From: Isoptericola halalbus
GTDB lineage: Bacteria; Actinomycetota; Actinomycetes; Actinomycetales; Cellulomonadaceae
Length of the DNA stretch: 51,301 bases
NCBI GenBank assembly: GCA_009663185.1
Contig: VJZX01000006.1
Coordinates: 1 to 51,301 of the forward strand
Reading direction: 5' to 3'
Numbering within the stretch: position 1 is the first letter of the stretch; every line of letters starts with the position of its first letter. Positions 17,449 through 26,317 of the stretch are shown piece by piece. The translations under genes and the position numbers were made by a program. A model generated the notes under the pieces. It was not told the origin of the DNA, did no database searches, and saw only the letters and a list, made by a program, of their open reading frames with translations.

Positions 17449-17510
17449 GATGTCGTCCTTCGTCCGGTCGGTCCCGGTGGTGGTGCTGCGCGACGGCGAT
17501 CGGCCGGTGG

Positions 17511-18785
17511 TCAGCTCGTCGCCGCCTCCGCGTCGGCCTGGGCGGTCGCGAGGGCCTCGGCCGGCGTCTGGGCGCCCGAGAGCGCGTTCTGCACCGCGGT
17601 CCACAGGGCCTCGGAGATCAGCGGGTAGTCGGTGCCGAGGTCGTCGCTCGTGCGGCCTTTGGCGTTGCGGACGGCCTCGACCCACGGCTCGAGGTCCGCG
17701 TTGTCCGCGAGGAGCGCCTCCTGGCCCTCGGCCGTCGGCGGGATGTAGTACGCGAAGGTGTTCGCGGTCTCGACGAAGCCCTCGGGCGTCGTCATGCACT
17801 CGACGATCTGGCGCGTCACCTCGTAGCGGGCCGTGTCCTCCTGGACGGGCGCGACGATGAACTCGCCGCCGGTCGGCGCGGGGGCGCCGCCGCCGTCGCG
17901 GCCCGGGAGCTGCACGATGCCGGTCTCGAACTCCGCCTCGGCCGCGCTGTTGACCTGCCAGGTGCCGTTCTCCGCGAACGCGAAGTCACCCGTGAGGAAC
18001 TCCTCCCACACGGTGTTCTGCGAGTTGTTGATGACCGAGTTGGGCGCGTAGCCGGCGTCGAGCCAGCCTTTCCACAGCTCGAGCGCCGCGACGGCCTCGG
18101 GCGAGTCGAGGTCGCGCAGGTCGGCGCCGGCGCCCCAGAACCACGGCAGGAACTGGAACGAGCCCTCCTCGGTGCCGATGCCGGAGAACGTGATGCCCTT
18201 GTGCCCGGCGTCGGTGACGGCCTTGAGCGCGGCGGTGAGGGAGTCCCAGTCGGTGATCGACGCCGGGTCGACGCCCGCGTCGGAGAGGATCTCGGCGTTG
18301 TAGTAGAGCGAGAGCGTGTTGGCGCCGATCGGGATGCCGTACGCCGCACCCTCGACCACGCCGGCCGCGAGCAGGTTCTCGTCGGTCGCGGCGGTGTCGA
18401 GACCGAGCTCGTCGACGGTGGTCAGCATCCCGGTGTCGGCGAGCGTGGAGACCGCGGGGTTGTCGATGAGGATGACGTCGGGCGAGGTGCCCTCCTGGGC
18501 AGAGAGCAGCGCCTGGTTCGTCAGGGCGGTCGTGTCGTAGGCCGTGCGCTCGATCGTCACGCCGGCCTCCTCGCCGCAGGCCTGGACGCGAGACGCCCAG
18601 TCCGACGACGTGTCGTGCTGGGGGTACGGGTCCCACCACGTGTACGTGCCGCCCGCGGCGTCACCCGTCTCGGTGTCCGTACCGACGTCGGTGCCCGACG
18701 AGCAGGCGCCGAGCAGGCCGACGACGACGGTCGCGAACCCGGCGGTGAGCGGCAGGCGAACGTTCCTGCGCGTCGTGTGGTCCAT
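17511..18785 (-). CDS. Sugar-binding lipoprotein of CUT1 ABC transporter
   Basis: 424 residues. Lipoprotein signal with lipobox LLGACSS at about residue 27, then TYTWWDPYPQHDTSSDW, the usual mature start of family 1 solute-binding proteins. It has type-2 periplasmic-binding features (PDVILIDNPAVSTLADTGML; AYGIPIGANTLSLYYNAEIL). It captures the oligosaccharide outside the membrane. First transport gene of the minus-strand operon, downstream of lacI; ribosome site AAGGAGG lies just before the ATG. Confidence 0.92.
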   Translation of the reverse strand: MDHTTRRNVRLPLTAGFATVVVGLLGACSSGTDVGTDTETGDAAGGTYTWWDPYPQHDTSSDWASRVQACGEEAGVTIERTAYDTTALTNQALLSAQEGTSPDVILIDNPAVSTLADTGMLTTVDELGLDTAATDENLLAAGVVEGAAYGIPIGANTLSLYYNAEILSDAGVDPASITDWDSLTAALKAVTDAGHKGITFSGIGTEEGSFQFLPWFWGAGADLRDLDSPEAVAALELWKGWLDAGYAPNSVINNSQNTVWEEFLTGDFAFAENGTWQVNSAAEAEFETGIVQLPGRDGGGAPAPTGGEFIVAPVQEDTARYEVTRQIVECMTTPEGFVETANTFAYYIPPTAEGQEALLADNADLEPWVEAVRNAKGRTSDDLGTDYPLISEALWTAVQNALSGAQTPAEALATAQADAEAATS

Positions 18786-18852
18786 CGTGTTCCTCCTTGA
18801 ACGAGGGCCGGCCGGGCCGGTCCAGGTGTGGGCGTTTCCGTGCGGCGTCCCG

Positions 18853-18870
18853 GATGTGAGCGCGCACATC
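18853..18870. promoter_or_regulatory. Dyad upstream of the sugar-binding lipoprotein gene
   Basis: GATGTG and CACATC flank AGCGCG, an 18-bp dyad about 70 bp upstream of the lipoprotein start. It differs from the LacI-type palindromes near lacI, so it may be an operator for another regulator or part of a leader structure. Confidence 0.35.
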
Positions 18871-18873
18871 TAG

Positions 18874-18895
18874 CGGCAGCAGCGCACCGCTGCCG
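18874..18895. terminator. Weak hairpin downstream of lacI
   Basis: CGGCAGC and GCTGCCG (7 bp) flank an 8-nt loop 16 bp beyond the lacI stop. It may partly separate lacI from the transport genes. Confidence 0.45.
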
Positions 18896-18910
18896 GTGGT
18901 GGGTCGGAGT

Positions 18911-19936
18911 TCAGGCCCGCGCCGGTGGAGCTCCGGTGCTCCCTCGGTCGACGAGCTCGGGGGACACGAACCGCACGACGTGCGGCTCGGCAGGTCCTGC
19001 GTCACCCTCGATCCGGCGCACGAGCTGCCGGACGGTCATGCCGCCCAGACGGTCGGGCGCACTCTCGATCGACGAGTACGGCAGGGAGAACGTCCGGGCG
19101 AACTCGTCCGAGTAGCGCCCGACGACGGACAGGTCCCGCGGTGCGGTCAGCCCGCGCTCGTGCAGGACGGTGGGCAGGGCGGCCGCAGCCGCCTCGTTGT
19201 TGAGGAGCAGGCCTGTCGCGTCGGGGTACGCCTCCAGGACCGCGTTCAGCTCGCCGCCGATCTCGGGCTGGCGCGCGGCGCCGAACACCGCGTGCAGCAT
19301 GACGCCGCGAACCCGCGCGGCCTCCTCGGCGGCGTTCTGCAGACGCCACACGTAGGCGCCGCCACGCTCGACGACGTGCTCCGGCTGGGACACGAGGATC
19401 AGCTCGCGGTGCCCGAGCCGGTGGAGGTGGTCGACCATGAGTCGGCCGGCCTCCTCGAAGTCGAGGTCGAACACGTCGACGCCGGTGCAGTCCGCCGGCA
19501 GACCCACGAGCGCGCCCGGCTGGGGCGCGGCCCGCAGGATGGGCAGGCGCTCGTCGTGCTCGGCGACGTTGAGCAGCACGACGCCGTCGATCATCCGAGA
19601 GTCGGTCATGCGCCGCAGGGCGCGCGTCCCGTCCTCCTCGGTCGACAGCAGGATGTCGTAACCGAGCTCGCGCGCGGTGTTCGAGACGCCGAGCATGTAC
19701 TGGAGCATCGCGGGCGCGAACTCGTCCTCGAGGAACTGGGCCAGCAGCCCGATGACCATCGTCTGCGACGTCGCGAGCGCACGGGCGCCCGCGTTGGGCG
19801 TGTAGCCGAGCTCGCGGACCGCGGCCTCGACACGCCCTCGCACGTCGGCCGAGATCGCGCGCTTGCCCGACAGCGCGTACGACGCCGTGCTGCGCGACAC
19901 CCCCGCAACCCGGGCGACATCTCCGATCGTGGCCAC
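18911..19936 (-). CDS. LacI-family transcriptional regulator of the glycan-use operon
   Basis: 341 residues from a GTG at 19936 with a strong GGAGGAGG. Helix-turn-helix at about 2-25 (TIGDVARVAGVSRSTASYAL) and hinge helix (GYTPNAGARALA), then a periplasmic-binding-type effector domain (about 60-330). It lies immediately upstream of the transporter/GH127/GH31 operon on the same strand, and two palindromes of the LacI type sit in its own promoter region, so it probably represses itself and the operon and is released by a sugar from the imported glycan. Confidence 0.92.
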   Translation of the reverse strand: MATIGDVARVAGVSRSTASYALSGKRAISADVRGRVEAAVRELGYTPNAGARALATSQTMVIGLLAQFLEDEFAPAMLQYMLGVSNTARELGYDILLSTEEDGTRALRRMTDSRMIDGVVLLNVAEHDERLPILRAAPQPGALVGLPADCTGVDVFDLDFEEAGRLMVDHLHRLGHRELILVSQPEHVVERGGAYVWRLQNAAEEAARVRGVMLHAVFGAARQPEIGGELNAVLEAYPDATGLLLNNEAAAAALPTVLHERGLTAPRDLSVVGRYSDEFARTFSLPYSSIESAPDRLGGMTVRQLVRRIEGDAGPAEPHVVRFVSPELVDRGSTGAPPARA

Positions 19937-19951
19937 TGTGCCTCCTCCGTG

Positions 19952-19963
19952 CGAACCGGTTCG
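19952..19963. promoter_or_regulatory. Perfect LacI-type operator
   Basis: CGAACCGGTTCG, a perfect 12-bp palindrome with the central CG typical of LacI/GalR operators, 15 bp upstream of the lacI start codon; it would block transcription or its early elongation. Confidence 0.8.
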
Positions 19964-20038
19964 ACAGTAGCGTCAACGGTCGGCAGGGCGCAAGACCCCG
20001 TGGATGGCGAATTTCCTGTGCTCCCGCCACCGCATCGT

Positions 20039-20050
20039 CGAACCGATTCG
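20039..20050. promoter_or_regulatory. Second LacI-type operator
   Basis: CGAACCGATTCG, matching the 19952 palindrome at 11 of 12 positions, 87 bp away centre to centre (about eight helical turns), a spacing that would allow looping between two repressor dimers. Confidence 0.7.
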
Positions 20051-20096
20051 CCGCCGGTCCACGCGAAGGGCGACCCTCATGAGAATTGCGGAACAC

Positions 20097-20102
20097 TAGG
20101 CT
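20097..20102 (+). promoter_or_regulatory. -10 element of a leaderless-type promoter (phosphotransferase remnant)
   Basis: TAGGCT lies seven bases before the GTG at 20110 with no ribosome site between, the arrangement of leaderless actinobacterial transcripts. The same hexamer occurs before the gene at 30371. No clear -35 is seen. Confidence 0.5.
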
Positions 20103-20109
20103 GAGCCAG

Positions 20110-21017
20110 GTGAACGTCCCAGTTCCAGCCGATGTCCTTCATGCTGCCACCGGTGTGTCCGTAGCCGAGCGCCTCTCCGAGGAGGCCATCCGGGGAAGCA
20201 GTGGCGCAGCGACCGGCGAGGTGGTCCGAGTCCACGGGACAGTGGCCGCCGCCGGCGTGTCACAGACCTTCACGCTGATCCGCAAGACCGTTCGTCCGCT
20301 GACTTCGGGCCGGCATGTCGAAGCGTCGCAGAACTCCGACCACTGGGCGTACTGGCGTCGCGAACCACTCGCCTACGAGGCTGGCGTGCCACCCGCGGGG
20401 CCGGGCCTCAGAGCACCGCGCTGCTTCGGGGTCCACGTCGACACCGTCTACCTGGAGGACGTCACCGGACCGCATCCAGAACCGGACCAGGCAGCGCATC
20501 ATCTGGGTCGTTGGCAGGCGTCCGCAACGCCTCCGCCGGTTCGCTGGCTCGCAGGGCACCAGCTGGAGCAGCGAGTCGCGGTGACAGACCTGAGCTGGTC
20601 GGGCACCGATGCCGACCGTCGCGTCGTTCAGATCTGGGAAGCCAGGCATGCCCTGCTCGAGGAGCTGGTCGAATACCTCACGTGCTGTCCCACGGCGACT
20701 ACAGCCTCGAGAATCTCATCGCGGACGGAGAAGACACGGTGGCCATCGACTGGGGCACGGTGGGACTCGCACCTGTCGGCTCTGACCTGGCACACCTCGC
20801 CCTCAGCTCGCTGGCTGATCCGGTAGGCGCGTATCTGGCCGCTTCAGAAGGCGGCCCGCCTCCGTCCGCCGTGCTGGTGGGCTATCAGACGACGACGGCA
20901 CTCGTCGGAGCCAGCCGCGTGCACTGGATGCTCAGCAACGGCGCGCAGGTGCCCGACGAGTACGTCGGCTTCCTGTGGGAGCACCGCCCACCACTCCTGC
21001 GCTCGACGAGCGTGTAG
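20110..21017 (+). pseudogene. Aminoglycoside/homoserine-type phosphotransferase (APH fold), frameshifted
   Basis: The first part (GTG at 20110 to about 20680) encodes the N-lobe in one frame; the C-lobe with the catalytic loop HGDYSLENL and the metal-binding AIDWGTVG continues in another frame to the stop at 21017. Restoring one base near 20675-20680 would join ...ELVEYL to HVLSHGDYS, giving about 302 residues, a normal APH-family length. So the gene appears broken by a single-base deletion, or the sequence has an error. By eye the region is less GC-rich than its neighbours, which hints at acquisition. The substrate is unknown; it need not be an antibiotic. Confidence 0.75.
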
Positions 21018-21064
21018 TCCTGGAGGTGTTCCCCCATGGCCCGATCAGCCCCTGTGGACAGGCG

Positions 21065-21094
21065 CTGACACGTGTCGGACGCGGCGTGCAGGCT
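21065..21094 (+). promoter_or_regulatory. Promoter of tag, leaderless type
   Basis: CTGACA (21065) and CAGGCT (21089) are separated by 18 bp; the ATG follows seven bases after the -10 with no ribosome site. The transcript would start at or next to the start codon. Confidence 0.5.
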
Positions 21095-21101
21095 TGGGTC
21101 C

Positions 21102-21713
21102 ATGACACAGGACGTGACGACGGCGGCGGAGCTCGCCGCGAGCGCCACCGCGAGCACGGCGACGACGCGATGCTTCGGCGACGGCGACCCGCTGTACGAG
21201 CAGTACCACGACACCGAGTGGGGCGTGCCGGTGCACGGCGAGGCGGAGCTGCTCGAGCGCATCGCGCTCGAAGGCTTCCAGTCCGGCCTGTCGTGGCTCA
21301 CGGTCCTGCGAAAGCGGCCCGCGTTCCGCGAGGTCTTCTGCGGCTTCGAGCCCGAACGCGTCGCCGCGTTCACGCCCGACGACGTCGAACAGCTGCTGGG
21401 CGACGCCCGCATCATCCGCAACCGCGCCAAGATCGAGGCCACGATCTCGAACGCGCGTGCCGTCGTCGGGCTCTACGAGTCGGGCCGCACGCTCGACGAG
21501 CTGTTCTGGTCGTTCGCGCCCGAGCCGCGCGCCGAGCGTCTCGCGTCCGGTGCGGACGTGCCCGCGTGGACCCCCGAGTCCAAGGCGCTCGCCAAGGCCC
21601 TCAAGGCCGAGGGATTCCGCTTCTTCGGCCCGACGACGGCGTACGCGGCGATGCAGGCGTGCGGTCTCGTCGACGACCACCTCGCAACGTGCCTGGCAGT
21701 CGCCTCGCGGTAG
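21102..21713 (+). CDS. tag: DNA-3-methyladenine glycosylase I
   Basis: 203 residues from the ATG at 21102. Family features: Cys24 and His36 in RCFGDGDPLYEQYHDTEWG and a C-terminal DDHLATC, supplying the 'zinc snap' Cys/His ligands known from E. coli TAG; catalytic-site region EGFQSGLSWLTVLRKRPAFR; and GFRFFGPTTAYAAMQA. It excises 3-methyladenine from alkylated DNA (base excision repair). The family is normally about 190 residues, so a short extra N-terminus is present. An upstream in-frame GTG (21072) is less likely because it would sit inside the promoter. Confidence 0.93.
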   Translation: MTQDVTTAAELAASATASTATTRCFGDGDPLYEQYHDTEWGVPVHGEAELLERIALEGFQSGLSWLTVLRKRPAFREVFCGFEPERVAAFTPDDVEQLLGDARIIRNRAKIEATISNARAVVGLYESGRTLDELFWSFAPEPRAERLASGADVPAWTPESKALAKALKAEGFRFFGPTTAYAAMQACGLVDDHLATCLAVASR

Positions 21714-21744
21714 ATCACGATTCGGCGACCATCGAACTTCCGCC

Positions 21745-21773
21745 TTGACACGGTCGGGACCTGGGCATTCGAT
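21745..21773 (+). promoter_or_regulatory. Sigma-70-like promoter of the second sugar ABC operon
   Basis: A consensus TTGACA (21745) is followed after 17 bp by TTCGAT (21768). An inverted pair CATCGAA (21730) and TTCGATG (21768) brackets the -35 and covers the -10, and could serve as operator half-sites. The rest of the 165-bp gap holds nothing else I can name. Confidence 0.6.
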
Positions 21774-21878
21774 GAATTGGGGTACAGGGCGCGACGACGC
21801 GCCCGGCCGGTCCTCCGGACGCGCCTGGCACGATCCGCCGCCGGCTCCTGGCGACCCACGAAGGCGCAGGTGTTCGAC

Positions 21879-23183
21879 ATGCGACTCGACCACAGGACCT
21901 CGAGAGCGACCGCGCTCGCCGCGGCAGCAGCCCTCGCGCTCGCCGCGTGCGGCGGCAACGGCGGCAACGGCGGCACGGGCGGCGACGGCGGCGACGGGAA
22001 CGGAGGCGGCGGCGGCGACGTCGAGGTCTTCACCTGGTGGGCCGCGGGCTCGGAGAAGGCGGGGCTCGACGCGCTCGTCGGCGTCTTCGAGGAGCAGCAC
22101 CCGGACTTCACGTTCGTCAACGGTGCGGTGGCTGGCGGTGCCGGCTCGGCCGCCAAGGACCTGCTGCAGACACGGTTGCAGGCTCAGGACCCGCCGGACA
22201 CCTTCCAGGCCCACGCGGGGGCCGAGCTGCAGGACTACATCGACGCCGGCCAGATCGAGGACGTCTCCGCCCTCTACGACGAGTTCGGCCTCACGGACGC
22301 CTTCCCGGCCGACCTCGTCGACCGGCTGCGCTCCGAGGACGGGGCGATCTACTCGATCCCGTCGAACATCCACCGGGCGAACCTCGTGTGGGCCAACCCC
22401 ACCGTGCTCGAGGACAACGGCATCGACCCGAGTGCGACCTACGCCGACCTCGACGCGTGGATGGCGGACCTCGACAAGCTCGAGGCCGCAGGCGTGACGC
22501 CGCTGTCGGTCGCGACGACCTGGACCCAGGTGCACCTGCTCGAGACCGTGCTGCTGTCGAGCCTCGGCCCGGATGCCTACCAGGGGCTGTGGGACGGCTC
22601 GACCGACTGGGAAGGCGCCGAGGTCACGACAGCTCTCGAGAACTTCGAGAAGCTCATGGGCTACACCAACACGGACCGTGACGGTCTCGACTGGCCCGAG
22701 GCCACCCAGATGGTGATCGACGGCAACGCCGCGTTCAACGTCATGGGTGACTGGGCGGTCGCCGCGTTCGAGGAGCAGGACAAGGCGCTGAACACCGACT
22801 TCACGGTCTTCCCGGTGCCGGGCTCGGACGGCGTCTTCGACTTCCTCGCCGACTCGTTCACACGCCCGGTGGGCGCGCCCAACCCGGACGGGGCGAACGC
22901 CTGGCTCGAGACGGTCGGCTCGCTCGAGGGGCAGGTCGCGTTCAACCAGGCCAAGGGCTCGATCCCCGCGCGCACCGACGCCGACCCGTCCGAGTTCTCG
23001 GAGTACCAGCAAAGCGCGATCGAGGCGTTCGGCACCGACACGATCGTGTCGTCGCTCGCACACGGCGCCGCGGCGTCGATTTCGACACTCAACGCGATCT
23101 CCGACGCGACGAGCAAGTTCACGACGGGCGCGTCCGATCTCGCCGCGTTCCAGTCGGAGCTGGCCTCGGCCGCGGCGGGTTGA
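21879..23183 (+). CDS. Sugar-binding lipoprotein, glucose/mannose type (CUT1)
   Basis: 434 residues from the ATG at 21879. Lipobox ALAACGG, then an unusual Gly/Asp-rich linker of about 25 residues (GGNGGNGGTGGDGGDG...) before the mature domain VEVFTWWAAGSEKAGLDALV. The segment VAGGAGSAAKDLLQTRLQAQ followed by PPDTFQAHAGAE resembles the Thermus-type glucose/mannose-binding proteins, so glucose or mannose is the best guess. First gene of a three-gene + strand operon. Confidence 0.9.
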   Translation: MRLDHRTSRATALAAAAALALAACGGNGGNGGTGGDGGDGNGGGGGDVEVFTWWAAGSEKAGLDALVGVFEEQHPDFTFVNGAVAGGAGSAAKDLLQTRLQAQDPPDTFQAHAGAELQDYIDAGQIEDVSALYDEFGLTDAFPADLVDRLRSEDGAIYSIPSNIHRANLVWANPTVLEDNGIDPSATYADLDAWMADLDKLEAAGVTPLSVATTWTQVHLLETVLLSSLGPDAYQGLWDGSTDWEGAEVTTALENFEKLMGYTNTDRDGLDWPEATQMVIDGNAAFNVMGDWAVAAFEEQDKALNTDFTVFPVPGSDGVFDFLADSFTRPVGAPNPDGANAWLETVGSLEGQVAFNQAKGSIPARTDADPSEFSEYQQSAIEAFGTDTIVSSLAHGAAASISTLNAISDATSKFTTGASDLAAFQSELASAAAG

Positions 23184-23202
23184 GCCGCCCAGGGACGACG
23201 CC

Positions 23203-24101
23203 ATGCTGAAGACCCTCCGGCGCGCGGGTCCGCCGCTCCTGCTGCTCGCCCCCTCGCTGATCCTCGTCGGCGTCTTCGTCTACGGACTCATCGTCGCGAA
23301 CTTCCAGACCTCGATCACCGACAACCACACCGCGGCCCAGGCGACCGGACGCGAGCCGTCCGTCCTCGTCTGGTTCCGCAACTACACCGACCTGCTGGCG
23401 AGCCAGGCGTTCCAGCACTCGCTGACGAACCTCGTGCTCTACACGCTGGTCTTTCTCGTCGGGACCATGCTCATGGGCTTCCTGTGGGCATGGATCCTCG
23501 ACAAGCCGATCCGGGGCGAGGGCATCTTCCGTTCCGTCTACCTGTTCCCCATGGCCGTGTCGTTCATCGCGTCCGGCGTCGTGTGGCGGTGGCTGCTGAA
23601 CTCGAACCAGGGTGAGCAAGCGTCCGGGCTCAACCGGCTCTTCCAGAACGTGGGCCTCGACTTCCTCCAGAACAACTGGTGGAACAACGTGACGTTCGGG
23701 ATCACCGCGATCGCGCTCCCCGCGATCTGGCAGCTCTCGGGCTACGTCATGGCGCTCTTCCTGGCCGGGTTCCGCGGTATCCCCGACGAGCTGCGCGAGG
23801 CCGCCCGCATGGACGGCGCCAACGAGTGGAAGCTGTACCGCCACGTGCTGTTCCCGCAGCTGTCGCCGATCGCGCTCTCCGCCCTCATCATCATCGGCCA
23901 CATGTCGCTCAAGGCGTTCGACCTGATCATGTCGATCTCGAAGCCGGCGAACTACCAGACCAAGGTGCCGGCCGTCGACATGTACGTGTTCAAGTCGAGC
24001 TTCGACTATGCGAACTCCGCGGCCGTGGGCGCGATCCTGCTCATCATCGTGGCCGTGGTCATCGTCCCCTACCTCATGCACCTCCACCGCCAGGAGAAGC
24101 A

Positions 24102-24105
<4 letters not shown>
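23203..24105 (+). CDS. Sugar ABC transporter permease, MalF-type (CUT1)
   Basis: 300 residues with six membrane segments. EAA loop: DELREAARMDGANEWKLYRH ... LFPQLSP. It starts 19 bp after the lipoprotein stop and overlaps the next permease as ATGA, so the set is co-translated. Its best-matching relatives are the permeases of glucose/mannose-type systems (recalled family resemblance). Confidence 0.92.
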
Positions 24106-25034
<929 letters not shown>

Positions 25035-25059
25035 GCGGCCTTCCGCGCCCCGAGGCCGC
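25035..25059 (+). terminator. Terminator of the second sugar ABC operon
   Basis: GCGGCCT and AGGCCGC (7 bp) with an 11-nt loop start directly at the permease stop codon. No U-tract. Confidence 0.6.
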
Positions 25060-25121
25060 CTGCGTGCCCGGGGCATGAGCTGCGCGTGTGGGTGACGCCG
25101 TGTCGCGGCAGGATCGAGGCC

Positions 25122-26180
25122 ATGACCGCCACGACGACGCCGCACCCCAGCCAGCGCCCGCATCTCGCCGCCATGCTCGAGGACACGGTGTTCCGCGGGA
25201 TCGGGTGGGTCCTGCGCCGCTTCGGCCGGTGGGCACCGCGCATCGAGCCGTTGACCGGCTACGGGACGTCGCGACAGGTGCGGGTCCTGGGTCGCGTCCT
25301 GCTCGGACCGCCGCAGGCGACGCGCTCGTCGGGGGCCGTCGACCGGCGCGGCTTCCGGCAGTTCCTCACCGTGCCGGCGCCGGGGATCCGGGTCCCTGTC
25401 GCCGTCGCGGGCGCCACGGTCACCGTCGAGGCCGATCGCGGCGGCTACGTCGACGTCGAGATCGACCTCCCCGAGGAGGGGACCTTGCCGGCGGGATGGC
25501 AGGAGGCGACGCTCGACGGCGTCCCGACGCCGCTGCTCGTCGTCGACGACGCCACGACGTTCGGCGTGGTGAGCGACATCGACGACACCGCCATGGTCAC
25601 GGCGGTCCCCCGCCTGCTGCTGGCCGGGTGGAACACGTTCATCCGCCACACGAGCACGCGCCGGGCCGTGGACGGCATGCCCGAGCTGTACCGGCAGATC
25701 GCCGGGGCCCGCCCGGACGCCCCGTTCATGTACCTCTCCACAGGCGCGTGGAACACCGCCGGCGTACTGCGCGGGTTCCTCGCGCGCAACGGGTACCCGG
25801 CCGGGCCGCTGCTGCTCACTGACTGGGGACCGACCCAGACCGGCTGGTTCCGCAGCGGGCCCGAGCACAAGGACTCCAGCATCGACCGGCTCATGACGAC
25901 GTTCCCGCAGGTGCGCTGGCTGCTCGTCGGCGACGACGGCCAGCACGACCCCGACATCTACCGGCGGGCGGCCGAGCGCTGGCCTGACCGCGTCGTCGGC
26001 GTCGCGATCCGGGAGCTCACGCCGGCGCAGCAGGTGCTCGCACACGGGTCGACGTCGGTGCCCGAGGACGCGAGGCCCTCGGGCCCGGTGCCGCCGGACG
26101 TGCCCACGGTCCGCGGCGGCGACGGTGGCGTGCTGGCGAAGCTGCTCGCGGACGTGCCGGACGTGCTCGCCGCCGACTGA
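25122..26180 (+). CDS. App1-family (DUF2183) phosphatidate-phosphatase-like protein
   Basis: 352 residues from the ATG at 25122 (a GTG at 25086 is an alternative). The C-terminal half has the HAD-like App1 catalytic domain: VVSDIDDTAMVTAVPR carries the DxDxT nucleophile motif, followed by FMYLSTGAWNTAGVLRGFL and later WLLVGDDGQHDPDIYRRAA, the acidic metal-binding motif. Yeast App1 dephosphorylates phosphatidate; bacterial members are uncharacterised in most species. The N-terminal third (RVLGRVLLGPP, FRQFLTV...) is the conserved beta-rich companion region. It stands alone between the sugar operon and the DASS transporter. Confidence 0.85.
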   Translation: MTATTTPHPSQRPHLAAMLEDTVFRGIGWVLRRFGRWAPRIEPLTGYGTSRQVRVLGRVLLGPPQATRSSGAVDRRGFRQFLTVPAPGIRVPVAVAGATVTVEADRGGYVDVEIDLPEEGTLPAGWQEATLDGVPTPLLVVDDATTFGVVSDIDDTAMVTAVPRLLLAGWNTFIRHTSTRRAVDGMPELYRQIAGARPDAPFMYLSTGAWNTAGVLRGFLARNGYPAGPLLLTDWGPTQTGWFRSGPEHKDSSIDRLMTTFPQVRWLLVGDDGQHDPDIYRRAAERWPDRVVGVAIRELTPAQQVLAHGSTSVPEDARPSGPVPPDVPTVRGGDGGVLAKLLADVPDVLAAD

Positions 26181-26317
26181 TCCGCCACCTTCTCGCCGGT
26201 GCGCGGAGGACGGGGGTGCCGACGTCGGGCTGCGACCGTTAGGAACAGAAGCGAGACGCGCGGCGTGATGGATGTCACCTTCGTGTGAGCAACGACGCAC
26301 ACACGGAGGTGTCAACG

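Noticed and set aside
20660-20700. Programmed ribosomal frameshift in the phosphotransferase
   Set aside because: No slippery heptamer or downstream pseudoknot is evident near the frame change; a simple deletion or sequencing error is simpler.
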